Source: Micromonospora noduli
GTDB lineage: Bacteria; Actinomycetota; Actinomycetes; Mycobacteriales; Micromonosporaceae
DNA length: 64,000 bases
Assembly: GCF_003264365.1 (NCBI RefSeq)
Contig: NZ_PYAK01000004.1
Location: forward strand, 1 to 64,000
Reading direction: 5' to 3'
Below the pieces are notes generated by a model that worked only from the letters and a program-made list of their open reading frames with translations, was not told the DNA's origin and did no database searches. Within the stretch, counting starts at the first letter, position 1. The number at the start of each line of letters is the position of its first letter. Made by a program: the position numbers and the translations under genes. Positions 1 through 7,930 of this stretch are shown here, piece by piece.

Positions 1-352
1 TACGCGCGTCCAGCTCCGCGTCGAGCCGGGCCAGCGCCTCCGACCGGGCGGCAGACCCGGCCGGCGCGTCCGGCCGAGCGGCAGACCCGGCCGGCGCCTC
101 CGATGGCCGGGCGGACCGGGCCGGGTGCGCCGAGCCGACCGTCTCGGGCATCGCCACCCGGTGTGCGGCCGCCGCGAACGCCGCGCCGACCAGCCCGGCG
201 GTGGCCAACCGGCCGGCCAGGAACGCCTCCAACGAGGCCAGGTCGGTGACCCGGCCGGCGGCGACGGCCGCCTCCAGACCACCGGAGTGCGCGTGGGCCC
301 CGGCCGGGAAGCGTCCGTCGGCCAACAACAACAGCAGGCTCGGCGTCGCCAT
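1..352 (-). CDS. ureF: Urease accessory protein UreF (N-terminal part, cut by window edge)
   Basis: UreF is the GTPase-regulating accessory factor that works with UreG and UreH/D to load nickel into apo-urease in the cytoplasm. Only about the first 117 residues are in the window. The translation starts [20 protein letters not shown] and continues with SGGLEAAV, the typical UreF beginning. Its ATG shares one base with the ureC stop (TGATG), so it is translationally coupled as the fourth gene of the operon. Near residues 85-105 there is an Ala/Pro/Gly-rich insertion encoded by two 30-bp repeats, which is not usual for the family. Assignment rests on this N-terminus and on position. Confidence 0.88.
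   Translation of the reverse strand, partial: MATPSLLLLLADGRFPAGAHAHSGGLEAAVAAGRVTDLASLEAFLAGRLATAGLVGAAFAAAAHRVAMPETVGSAHPARSARPSEAPAGSAARPDAPAGSAARSEALARLDAELDAR
41..100. repeat. Two 30-bp tandem repeats inside ureF
   Basis: The block GCAGACCCGGCCGGCGC occurs at 51 and again at 81, a 30-bp period. On the minus strand it encodes a 10-residue repeat of the type SAAR-x-EAPAG. It keeps the reading frame and probably forms a flexible loop. Confidence 0.7.
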
Positions 353-2055
353 CAGAACAGGAAGTACCGCTGGGCCATCGGCAGCCGGGTCACCGGGTCC
401 GGCTCCACCACCTGCCCGTCGATCCGCACCGTGAAGGTGTCCGGGTCCACCTCGATACGCGGCATCGCGTTGTTCTCCGGCAGATCGGCCTTGCCCCGCG
501 ACCGTACGTCGCTCACCGGCACCACCCGGCGACGCACGTCCAGTCGGAGCCCGGCGTCGAGGGCCGCCGGGGCCACGAAAGCCAGGCTGGTGGCGGCCGC
601 CGCCGCGCCGTACGCCCCGAACATCGGCCTCGGCAGCATCGGCTGCGGTGTCGGGATCGAGGCGTTGGCGTCGCCCATCTGGGCGTACGCGATCATGCCG
701 CCCTTGAGGACCAGGTGCGGCCGGACGCCGAAGAACGCCGGGTCCCAGAGCACCAGGTCGGCGAGTTTGCCCGGCTCGACCGAGCCGATCTCCCGTTCCA
801 GCCCGTTGGCCATCGCCGCGCAGATGGTGTATTTCGCCACGTACCGTCGGGCCCGGTGGTTGTCGGCGGGCCCGTCGCCGGGCAGCGCGCCGACCCGGTC
901 CTTCATCACGTGGGCGCTCTGCCAGGTCCGCATGATCACCTCGCCGACCCGGCCCATCGCCTGCGCGTCGGAGCCGATGATCGAAATCGCGCCGAGGTCG
1001 TGCAGCAGGTCCTCGGCGGCCATCGTGGACGGTCGGATCCGGCTCTCGGCGAAGGCCAGGTCCTCCGGCACGGACGGGTTGAGGTGGTGGCAGACCATCA
1101 ACATGTCCAGGTGTTCGGCCAGGGTGTTGGCGGTGTACGGCCGGGTCGGGTTGGTCGACGACGGCAGCACGTTCGGTTCGCTGGCGACGGTGATGATGTC
1201 CGGTGCGTGCCCGCCACCGGCTCCCTCGGTGTGGTACGAGTGGATCGCCCGTCCACCGATCGCCCGCAGGGTGTCGGCGACGAACCCGGCCTCGTTGAGG
1301 GTGTCCGTGTGGATCGACACCTGGACACCGGACGCGTCCGCCACCCGCAGGCAGGCGTCGATCGCCGCCGGTGTGGTGCCCCAGTCCTCGTGCAGCTTGA
1401 AGCCGCCCGCACCGGCCCGGAGCTGTTCCCACAGCGCCTCGCTGGACACGGTGTTGCCCTTGCCGAGCAGCAGCACGTTGACCGGCATGGTGTCCAGCGC
1501 CTCGTGCATCCGGGCCAGGTGCCAGGCATTCGGGGTGACAGTGGTCGCGCGGGTCCCCTCAGCCGGGCCGGTGCCACCGCCGACCATTGTGGTGATGCCA
1601 CTGGCCAGTGCCTCGGTGACGATCTGCGGGCAGATGAAGTGCACGTGGGTGTCGACCGCGCCGGCGGTGAGGATCCGCCCGTTGCCGGCGATCACCTCGG
1701 TCGACGGGCCGATGACCAGGTCGGGGTGGACACCGGGCATGGTGTCCGGGTTGCCGGCCCGGCCGAGCGCCACGATGCGCCCGTCGCGCAGCCCCACGTC
1801 GGCCTTGACCACGCCCCAGTGGTCGAGCACCACCGCGCCGGTGATGACGGTGTCCAGTGCCCCCTCGGCGCGGGTAGCACGGGACTGCCCCATCGACTCG
1901 CGGATCACCTTCCCGCCGCCGAAGACCGCCTCGTCGCCGCCCACGCAGTGGTCGGTCTCCACCTCGATCAGCAGGTTGGTGTCGGCCAGTCGGATCCGGT
2001 CACCGGTCGTCGGCCCGTACAGGTCGATGTAGCGGTCCCGCCGCACGGCGCTCAC
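352..2055 (-). CDS. ureC: Urease subunit alpha
   Basis: Catalytic subunit of urease (urea to ammonia and carbamate), 567 aa, the family's usual length. Nickel ligands and active-site residues are all visible: His137 and His139 (DTHVHF), Lys220 to be carbamylated (GFKLHEDWG), His249 (SIHTD), His275 ([11 protein letters not shown]), Cys322/His323 of the mobile flap ([19 protein letters not shown]) and Asp363 (GSDAQAMGR). The start is taken as the GTG at 2055, which overlaps the ureB stop by GTGA and gives the standard N-terminus before [17 protein letters not shown] longer ATG start at 2112 lies deep inside ureB and is unlikely. It is coupled to ureB upstream and ureF downstream. Expected cytoplasmic (alpha-beta-gamma) trimers. 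Confidence 0.97.
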   Translation of the reverse strand: MSAVRRDRYIDLYGPTTGDRIRLADTNLLIEVETDHCVGGDEAVFGGGKVIRESMGQSRATRAEGALDTVITGAVVLDHWGVVKADVGLRDGRIVALGRAGNPDTMPGVHPDLVIGPSTEVIAGNGRILTAGAVDTHVHFICPQIVTEALASGITTMVGGGTGPAEGTRATTVTPNAWHLARMHEALDTMPVNVLLLGKGNTVSSEALWEQLRAGAGGFKLHEDWGTTPAAIDACLRVADASGVQVSIHTDTLNEAGFVADTLRAIGGRAIHSYHTEGAGGGHAPDIITVASEPNVLPSSTNPTRPYTANTLAEHLDMLMVCHHLNPSVPEDLAFAESRIRPSTMAAEDLLHDLGAISIIGSDAQAMGRVGEVIMRTWQSAHVMKDRVGALPGDGPADNHRARRYVAKYTICAAMANGLEREIGSVEPGKLADLVLWDPAFFGVRPHLVLKGGMIAYAQMGDANASIPTPQPMLPRPMFGAYGAAAAATSLAFVAPAALDAGLRLDVRRRVVPVSDVRSRGKADLPENNAMPRIEVDPDTFTVRIDGQVVEPDPVTRLPMAQRYFLF

Positions 2056-2399
2056 CGCGGCGCCCCGTCGGCAGTGACCGCGTGCGGCGGCGGGTCCAAC
2101 GGTCCCGCGCACTCTCCGCGCAGGCCCGGCACGACGCGTGCGCCGCCAAGTGGTACGAGGTCGACGCTGCGGTTGATGCCTGGCTCGAACCGGACGGAGG
2201 TGCCGGCCGGAACGGCGAGTCGTTGCCCCCAGGCCGCGCCCCGGTCGAACGACAGCGCCGGGTTGGCTTCGGCGAAGTGGTAGTGCGAGCCGACCTGGAC
2301 CGGGCGGTCGGCGGTGTTGACCACGAGCACTGTGGTCACCGGACGGCCCACGTTTATCTCGACCGGGTCGGCTGCCGGCAGGATCTCCCCGGGGATCAC
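2052..2399 (-). CDS. ureB: Urease subunit beta
   Basis: Structural subunit of urease, 115 aa. The sequence [19 protein letters not shown] and the block [17 protein letters not shown] are typical for the beta chain. It starts at a GTG that overlaps the ureA stop by 4 bp and ends overlapping the ureC GTG, so the three structural genes form one translationally coupled unit. No C-terminal extension is present. Confidence 0.96.
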   Translation of the reverse strand: MIPGEILPAADPVEINVGRPVTTVLVVNTADRPVQVGSHYHFAEANPALSFDRGAAWGQRLAVPAGTSVRFEPGINRSVDLVPLGGARVVPGLRGECAGPLDPPPHAVTADGAPR

Positions 2400-2698
2400 G
2401 GGATCGGGTGGTGCACCGTCACGAGCTTGGTGCCGTCCGGGAACGTTGCCTCCACCTGCACCTCCCTCAGCAGCTCGGGGATGCCGTCCTGGACGTCGTC
2501 ACGACCGAGCACCGTCCGGCCGGCGGACATCAGGTCGACCACCGACCGGCCGTCGCGGGCTCCTTCGAGGAGGAACGCGGTGAGCACCGCGACGGCTTCG
2601 GGGTAGTTGAGGCGCAGGCCGCGTTCGCGGCGGGCGCGGGCGACATCGGCCGCGACGTGGACGAGTAGGCGGTCCTGCTCGTGGGGGCTGAGGAACAC
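2396..2698 (-). CDS. ureA: Urease subunit gamma
   Basis: Small structural subunit of urease, 100 aa. It begins [20 protein letters not shown] and ends VTVHHPIP, the normal gamma-chain ends. The GTG at 2698 was chosen because it gives the usual length and has GGGAGAG about 4 nt upstream. The frame stays open upstream to an ATG at 2794, but the extra 32 residues do not resemble the family. First gene of the ureABCF operon; its promoter should lie in 2699-3021. Confidence 0.95.
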   Translation of the reverse strand: MFLSPHEQDRLLVHVAADVARARRERGLRLNYPEAVAVLTAFLLEGARDGRSVVDLMSAGRTVLGRDDVQDGIPELLREVQVEATFPDGTKLVTVHHPIP

Positions 2699-3021
2699 GG
2701 GGCTCTCCCGGTGGGTCGGCGTGCCCCGGCTCGCCGTCGGCTCCACGCGGAGCCACCCGGGCACCAGGACCCGAGGGGACGAGCTGGGAGTCACACGACC
2801 GCCGGGTCACCGCCGACGGGGCGACCCGAGACTCCACCATCCCGGCCCGCACGACGGGCAACCGGCGGTGTCGGGTCGGATGCGGACCGCACCGCCCACC
2901 GCTGAGCAGACCGTAGAGGATCGCCACCGACCGAGGCAACAGTCCATTGGGGATCACGCCGGTCGGCGGCCGGGTGCCGGCCCGTGTTCCCGTTGAGCGG
3001 CAGGCAGGGGATGATCGCCGG
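2699..3021. other. Intergenic region between ureA and a divergent membrane-protein gene
   Basis: No convincing gene was seen in these 323 bases. The region must carry the urease promoter (reading left) and that of the gene at 3022 (reading right). The open frames here are high-GC antisense frames with no family resemblance. Confidence 0.5.
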
Positions 3022-3426
3022 ATGACGGCGACGAGGGGTACCCGCGCACTGCTCGGTGTTCTGTTCCTGGCGGCGGCCACGGTCGGGGTGTGGATCCTCT
3101 GGTTGGGCTGGGACACCGAGTACACGGTCGACGCGCAGACGGGCGCGAGCAGCGGCCCGTACGAGCCGTGGCAGGTGATCGGTTGTGTGCTGACGCTCGT
3201 GGTGCTGGCCGCGCTCGCCGCAACGCGGCTCAGCCCGTGGCTGGTGGCGCCGGTGATGACCGTGGCGTTCACGGCGGCCTGGTCGTGGCGGGCGGCGTCG
3301 ACCGACGACAGCGGGCTGTGGGTGGTCGGGGGGATTCTGGTGCTGCTCGGGATGGCGGCCGGCAGCACTGTGGTGAGCCTCGCGGCGCGGCGGGTCGGCC
3401 AGCGATTCGCCGGCCGACCCACGTAG
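3022..3426 (+). CDS. Small four-helix membrane protein, function unknown
   Basis: 134 aa with four predicted hydrophobic helices: about residues 8-29, 49-67, 74-91 and 100-124, separated by short polar loops. There is one extracytoplasmic-looking acidic loop after helix 1. The ATG at 3022 follows a GGCAGGGG purine stretch. I do not recognise the family. It is divergent from urease and sits 45 bp before a GNAT gene on the same strand. Confidence 0.7.
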   Translation: MTATRGTRALLGVLFLAAATVGVWILWLGWDTEYTVDAQTGASSGPYEPWQVIGCVLTLVVLAALAATRLSPWLVAPVMTVAFTAAWSWRAASTDDSGLWVVGGILVLLGMAAGSTVVSLAARRVGQRFAGRPT

Positions 3427-3471
3427 AGATAACGCATCGCCCCGTGGACGCCGAAATGCTACGAAGGGGAC

Positions 3472-4017
3472 GTGCCTGACCTGACAAGCCCCTTTGATGC
3501 CACGTCCCTCACGACTGAGCGCCTGCTGTTGCGCCGCTGGCGAAGCGATGATCTGGACGGGTTCGCCGCGGTCAACGCGCAGCCCGAGGTGATGCGCTAC
3601 ATCCATGACGGCCGCACCCTGGACCGGGCCGCGACCGCGGAGCGTCTGGCCACCTATCAGCGGCACTGGGACGAGCACGGCTTCGGCCTGTACGCGGTGG
3701 AGATCAGAGAGACCGGCGAGCTGGCCGGTTTCACCGGACTGGCGGTGCCGACCTTCCTGCCCGAGATCATGCCGGCCGTGGAGATCGGCTGGCGGCTCGG
3801 CCGCGCGTACTGGGGTCGGGGCCTGGCCACCGAGGCGGCCCGGGCCGTTGTCGCCCACACTCGTGCCGAGCTCGACCTGCGGCGGCTGGTCAGCATCCAC
3901 GTCGTCGGCAACGAGGCGTCCGCGCGGGTGATGGTCAAGCTGGGCATGTCACTGGAGCGCGAGACCGTGCAGCCGGACACGGGCCGCCAGGTCCGGGTCT
4001 ACGCGATGGACCTGTAG
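3472..4017 (+). CDS. GNAT family N-acetyltransferase (RimJ/RimL type)
   Basis: 181 aa, single GNAT domain of the RimJ/RimL subfamily, which transfers acetyl from acetyl-CoA to an N-terminal or side-chain amine. The start TERLLLRRWRSDDLDGFAAV is the characteristic N-terminus. EIGWRLGRAYWGRGLATEAA contains the acetyl-CoA pyrophosphate-binding loop, and NEASARVMVKLGM matches the C-terminal motif. The GTG start at 3472 has GAAGGGGA just upstream. Substrate cannot be read from the sequence. It converges on ssuD. Confidence 0.9.
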   Translation: MPDLTSPFDATSLTTERLLLRRWRSDDLDGFAAVNAQPEVMRYIHDGRTLDRAATAERLATYQRHWDEHGFGLYAVEIRETGELAGFTGLAVPTFLPEIMPAVEIGWRLGRAYWGRGLATEAARAVVAHTRAELDLRRLVSIHVVGNEASARVMVKLGMSLERETVQPDTGRQVRVYAMDL

Positions 4018-4051
4018 GCGGCCGTGGCGCCGGTTGCCGCGGGTCGACCGG

Positions 4052-5227
4052 TCAGCCGACTCCGGCGGGCTGCGGCGCTGGCACGCCGGCGAACGGGACG
4101 TCGACGTGGTTCGCGGTCCCCGGCTGGCCGTCGGGGTGCCGCCACAGCCCTCGGTCGCGCAGGATCGGCAGCACGCCCTCACCGAACCAGTACGCCTCCT
4201 CCAGGTGCGGATAGCCGGAGAGGATGAACTCGTCGATGCCGAGCGCGTGGTATTCCGCGATCCGGTCGGCGACCTCGGCGTGGCTGCCCACCAGCGCGGT
4301 GCCGGCCCCACCACGGACCAGCCCGACCCCCGCCCACAGGTTGGGGGCGACCTCCAGGCCGTCGCGGGAGCCACCGTTGAGGTCGAGCATGCGGCGCTGC
4401 CCTTCGGACTCGCTGCGGCGTAGCCCCTCCTGCACGGCCCGGATGTCGGCCTCGGAGACTCCGTCGAGCAGACGCTGGGCCTGCGCCCAGGCCTGCTCGG
4501 CGGTGTCGCGCACGATGACGTGCAGCCGGATGCCGAAGCGCAGCTGCCGTCCGGCGCGGGCGGCCAGCGCCCGGACCCGCTCCAGTTTGTCGGCGACCAG
4601 GGCCGGCGGCTCGCCCCAGGTGAGGTAGACGTCGCTGTGCCGTACCGCCACCGGGAGGGCGGCGGCGGAGGAGCCACCGAAGTAGACCGGCGGCACCGGG
4701 TCGGGCAGTCGGTGCAGCCGTGCCTGTTCGACGCGGACGTGGGTGCCGTCGTGGTCGACGGTCTCGCCGCGCCACAGCGCACGCACCACGTGCAGGAACT
4801 CGTCGGCCCGCGCGTATCGGGCGTCCTTGTCCAGGAAGTCGCCGTAGGCCCGCTGCTCCTGCGACTCACCGCCGGTGACCACGTTGAGCAGAAGCCGGCC
4901 CCGGGACAGCCGCTGGAAGGTCGAGGCCATCTGGGCGGCGAGTGTGGGGGCCAGCAGCCCGGGCCGGAAGGCGACCAGGAACTTGAGTCGCTCGGTCACC
5001 TCGGCGAGCATCGCGGTGCTGAGCCAGGCGTCCTCGCACCAGGCGCCGGTCGGGGTGAGCGCGCCGACGAAGCCGAGTTGCTCGGCGCTGCGGGCGATCT
5101 GCCCGAGGTACGCGACGCTGGCCGGGCGGGCGCCTCCGGCGGCGCCTGTCGGTACGCCGTGGCCGCCGCCGACGATGTCCCGGCTGTCGCCGTTGGTGGG
5201 CAGGAACCAGTGGAAGGTGAGGGTCAT
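4052..5227 (-). CDS. ssuD: FMNH2-dependent alkanesulfonate monooxygenase (SsuD-like, LLM class)
   Basis: 391 aa flavin-dependent monooxygenase of the luciferase-like TIM-barrel class. It uses FMNH2 and O2 to cleave alkanesulfonates to aldehyde and sulfite. Family blocks: FHWFLPTNGDSRDIVGG at the start, GALTPTGAWCEDAW, LLLNVVTGG, and the C-terminal SGYPHLEEAYWFGEGVLP. Met at 5227 was chosen because GGAGGAAAG precedes it; an upstream in-frame ATG at 5263 adds only 12 unlikely residues. It diverges from the ssuACB transporter genes and shares their control region, which supports a sulfonate-sulfur role. No flavin reductase gene is adjacent. Confidence 0.92.
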   Translation of the reverse strand: MTLTFHWFLPTNGDSRDIVGGGHGVPTGAAGGARPASVAYLGQIARSAEQLGFVGALTPTGAWCEDAWLSTAMLAEVTERLKFLVAFRPGLLAPTLAAQMASTFQRLSRGRLLLNVVTGGESQEQRAYGDFLDKDARYARADEFLHVVRALWRGETVDHDGTHVRVEQARLHRLPDPVPPVYFGGSSAAALPVAVRHSDVYLTWGEPPALVADKLERVRALAARAGRQLRFGIRLHVIVRDTAEQAWAQAQRLLDGVSEADIRAVQEGLRRSESEGQRRMLDLNGGSRDGLEVAPNLWAGVGLVRGGAGTALVGSHAEVADRIAEYHALGIDEFILSGYPHLEEAYWFGEGVLPILRDRGLWRHPDGQPGTANHVDVPFAGVPAPQPAGVG

Positions 5228-5308
5228 CGGGGCTCTTTCCTCCAGCGGGGGCGGTCGGCGCACGCGGCGAGGCGGGCACCTCCTGAGGGGTGGGACGATC
5301 CCGCCGAC

Positions 5309-5342
5309 AGCCTACCCATAAAACCTATCGGGTTAGTAGGCT
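5309..5342. promoter_or_regulatory. Candidate sulfur-regulon operator between ssuD and ssuA
   Basis: The only AT-richer stretch of the ssuD/ssuA divergent region. Outer inverted repeat AGCCTAC (5309-5315) and GTAGGCT (5336-5342). Within it, CCTATCGGGTTAGTAGG (5324-5340) matches 15 of 17 bases of CCTACTGGGTTAGTAGG upstream of the yeiH operon (minus strand, 30279-30295). It lies 65 bp before ssuA and about 97 bp before ssuD. I read it as a common operator or promoter element; the regulator is not encoded nearby. Confidence 0.6.
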
Positions 5343-5404
5343 ACCGCCGACGCCGACACCTGTCGATGCGCTGCTGTCCGCCTGCCCCGACCCGAGGAGC
5401 CGCC

Positions 5405-6382
5405 ATGCCCACCCCGTCGACGAGCCGTCCCCCGCAACGCCGCCTCCTGACGGCCGTGCTCACCACCGTGGCGCTGCTCGCCACGGTCGCGGTGAGCGCG
5501 TGCGGCGGGTCCGCCGATGCGGTCGGCACCAAGGACAAGCTCCGGATCGGCTACCAGCGCTTCGGCGGGTTGAGCCTGGTCAAGGCGCGCGGCGCCGCAC
5601 CGGATGTGGAGTGGTCGCTGTTCGAGAGTGGCCCCGCGCTCACCGAGGCGCTCAAGGCCGGCTCCATCGACATCGGACAGGTCGGCGAGGCGCCGCCCGT
5701 CTTCGCCGCCGCCGGGAAGATCCGGTTCTCCGTCATCGGCACCTCGGCGCCGATTCCGCAGGGTGAGGCCGTGCTGGTCAAGGCCGACCGGGGCTACCGC
5801 AGCTTCGCCGACCTCAAGGGCAAGACGGTGGCCCTCAACAAGGGGTCCAACGTGCACTGGCTGCTGGTGCGGCTGCTGGAGGCCAACAACATGACGTTGA
5901 AGGACATCCAGGTCAAGTACCTCAGGCCCGCCGAGGGGCGACCCGCGTTCGACGGCGGCCAGATCGACGCGTGGGTGATCTGGGACCCGTACTTCGCCCT
6001 GGCCGAGCAACCGGGGGTCCAGGTGCTCGCCGACGCGACCGGCCTGGCCAGCAACCGCGAGTACGTCCTGGCCACGCCCCGGGCGGTGGACAAGCGGTCG
6101 GACGAGATCCGGGCGTTCCTCCAGCGCTACCGCGAGGTGACCGACTGGGGCATCGCCCATCCCGAGGAGCGAGCCAGCACCCTCGCGCCGGAGCTGAAGA
6201 TCCCGCAGGACGTCACCAGCCGCGCCCTGGCCCGCAGCGCCAAGCCCCTCGCCCCGGTCACCCCGGCCATCGGCGACGAACTTCAGGCGATCACCGACAG
6301 CTTCATCGCACTGGAACTCATCCCGGGGCCGGTCGACCTGCGATCCCGGATCGACGGCCGGTTCAACGAGGTGTTCAAGTGA
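5405..6382 (+). CDS. ssuA: Aliphatic sulfonate ABC transporter, substrate-binding lipoprotein
   Basis: 325 aa. The N-terminus has an arginine-containing n-region, a hydrophobic stretch and the lipobox VSAC around residue 35, so it is a secreted lipoprotein. The body is an SsuA/TauA-type periplasmic-binding fold: LRIGYQRFGGLSLVKARG, GSIDIGQVGEAPPVFAAAG, LKGKTVALNKGSNVHWLL and IDAWVIWDPY. The ATG at 5405 has GAGGAG 6 nt upstream. An in-frame ATG at 5366 (MRCCPPAP) exists but lacks this. It overlaps the permease gene by 4 bp. Confidence 0.92.
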   Translation: MPTPSTSRPPQRRLLTAVLTTVALLATVAVSACGGSADAVGTKDKLRIGYQRFGGLSLVKARGAAPDVEWSLFESGPALTEALKAGSIDIGQVGEAPPVFAAAGKIRFSVIGTSAPIPQGEAVLVKADRGYRSFADLKGKTVALNKGSNVHWLLVRLLEANNMTLKDIQVKYLRPAEGRPAFDGGQIDAWVIWDPYFALAEQPGVQVLADATGLASNREYVLATPRAVDKRSDEIRAFLQRYREVTDWGIAHPEERASTLAPELKIPQDVTSRALARSAKPLAPVTPAIGDELQAITDSFIALELIPGPVDLRSRIDGRFNEVFK

Positions 6383-7212
6383 GTCGTACGACGCTCGTCG
6401 AGGCGCCCGACGAGGTCACAGCGGCGGTGCCGGTCGTACCCCTTCGTCAGCGGCCGGCCCGGCGCTGGCGGCGGGTGGTGAGCCCGGTGGCGCTGGTCCT
6501 GGGGTGGGAGCTGGCCGCACGGACCGGGCTGCTGGCGGCAGAGAAGCTGCCCGCGCCCAGCGACGTCCTGGCCACCGGCGCGCGGCTGAGCCGGGACGGG
6601 ACACTCGGCATCCACCTGCTGGACTCCCTCACCCGGGCCGGGGCGGGCCTGCTGATCGGCGGTCTCCTGGCCCTGGTGCTGGGCACCGTGGCCGGGCTGT
6701 TGCGGCTCGGTGACGACCTGGTCGACCCGCCGGTGCAGATGGCCCGGATGCTGCCGCACCTCGGGCTGGTCCCGTTGCTGATCATCTGGGTCGGCATTGG
6801 TGAATCGCTCAAGATCAGTCTGGTGGCTCTGGGCGCGTTCTTCCCCATCTACTTCAACACCTACGCCGGCATTCGGGACATCGACGAGCGGCTGGTGGAG
6901 GCGGCCCGTACCTGTGGTCTGGGTCAGGCCGCCCGACTGCGGCACGTGGTGCTGCCCGGCGCGCTGCCGTCACTCTTCCTCGGCCTGCGGCTGGCGATCG
7001 GGGCGGCCTGGCTCAGCCTGGTCGTCGGGGAACAGGTCAACGCCCAGACCGGGATCGGCTTTCTGATGATGGAGGCGCGGGAGTTCAGCCAGACCGACGT
7101 GGTGGTGCTCGGCCTGCTCGTCTACGCCCTGCTCGGGCTGATTTCCGACAGTGCGCTGCGCGTCCTGGAGAGGAGGATGTTGACATGGCGTCGCGGACTG
7201 CGGGCCACCTGA
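6379..7212 (+). CDS. ssuC: Aliphatic sulfonate ABC transporter, permease
   Basis: 277 aa integral membrane permease. It has about six hydrophobic helices and the cytoplasmic EAA loop EAARTCGLGQAARLRHVVLP, which docks on the ATPase. The GTG start overlaps the ssuA stop (GTGA), showing translational coupling. An N-terminal cytoplasmic tail of about 35 residues precedes the first helix. Its 3' end overlaps ssuB by 28 bp. Confidence 0.92.
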   Translation: MSRTTLVEAPDEVTAAVPVVPLRQRPARRWRRVVSPVALVLGWELAARTGLLAAEKLPAPSDVLATGARLSRDGTLGIHLLDSLTRAGAGLLIGGLLALVLGTVAGLLRLGDDLVDPPVQMARMLPHLGLVPLLIIWVGIGESLKISLVALGAFFPIYFNTYAGIRDIDERLVEAARTCGLGQAARLRHVVLPGALPSLFLGLRLAIGAAWLSLVVGEQVNAQTGIGFLMMEAREFSQTDVVVLGLLVYALLGLISDSALRVLERRMLTWRRGLRAT

Positions 7213-7916
7213 ACGGCGCCGAGCCGGTGCTCACCGCCCACGCGGTGCGCCGGGCGTTCGGGCCGACGGTCGTGCTGGCCGGGGTCGACCTGACCATCGC
7301 CCGCGGTGAGGTGGTGGCCCTGCTGGGCGGCAGCGGTTCCGGCAAGAGCACGCTGCTGCGGATTCTCGCCGGGTTGGACGGCGAGGCCAGCGGGACGAGC
7401 GTCGTGCGCGGCACCGCTGCGGTGGTCTTCCAGGAGCACCGGTTGCTGCCATGGAAACGCGTGGCGGAGAACGTGGGGCTCGGGCTGTCCGGCGCCGATG
7501 GCCCGGGACGGATCCGGCGGGCGCTGGCCGAGGTCGGTCTCGCCGAGCGGGATCGCGCCTGGCCGGCCGAGCTGTCCGGTGGGCAGGCGCAGCGGGTGGC
7601 AGTGGCGCGGGCCCTGGTCCGCGAACCGGACCTGCTGCTGCTCGACGAGCCGTTCGGGGCCCTGGACGCGCTGACCCGACTGCGGATGCAGATCCTGCTG
7701 CGCCGGCTGCGCGCCGAGCACGGCTTCGCCGCCCTGCTGGTCACCCACGACGTGGAGGAGGCGCTGCTGCTCGCCGACCGGATCCTGCTCCTCGACGACT
7801 GCCGCATCGCCGCGGAGCTGCCCGTCGACCTCGGCCCCACCCGTACGCCGGACGACCCGGCCTTCGGCGCGCTGCGCCGCCACCTGCTCGACCGACTCGG
7901 CGTTCCCACCACCTGA
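7185..7916 (+). CDS. ssuB: Aliphatic sulfonate ABC transporter, ATPase
   Basis: 243 aa ABC ATPase of the SsuB/TauB/NrtD class. Walker A GGSGSGKST, Q-loop VVFQEHRLLPW, signature LSGGQAQRVAVARAL, Walker B LLLLDEPFGALD and H-loop VTHDVEEAL are all present. The ATG at 7185 follows GAGAGGAGG and lies inside the end of ssuC. Energises SsuAC. The next gene starts 14 bp later. Confidence 0.94.
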   Translation: MASRTAGHLNGAEPVLTAHAVRRAFGPTVVLAGVDLTIARGEVVALLGGSGSGKSTLLRILAGLDGEASGTSVVRGTAAVVFQEHRLLPWKRVAENVGLGLSGADGPGRIRRALAEVGLAERDRAWPAELSGGQAQRVAVARALVREPDLLLLDEPFGALDALTRLRMQILLRRLRAEHGFAALLVTHDVEEALLLADRILLLDDCRIAAELPVDLGPTRTPDDPAFGALRRHLLDRLGVPTT

Positions 7917-7930
7917 CGAGCGGAGCTGTG

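Noticed and set aside
125..2283. Long plus-strand open frames opposite ureC
   Set aside because: Antisense shadows of a clear urease gene; composition (Arg/Pro/Ser-rich) and absence of family sequence are typical of high-GC antisense frames.
2791..3900. Minus-strand frame across the membrane-protein and GNAT genes
   Set aside because: Shadow of two plus-strand genes with clear coding features.
5228..5319. Possible 32-codon upstream frame ending on the ssuD start
   Set aside because: It overlaps the ssuD ATG and has one Cys, but has no ribosome-binding site and does not match the sulfur leader-peptide pattern.
5366..5404. Longer ssuA start with MRCCPPAP
   Set aside because: The ATG at 5405 has a good Shine-Dalgarno and gives a normal lipoprotein signal; the extension would disturb it.
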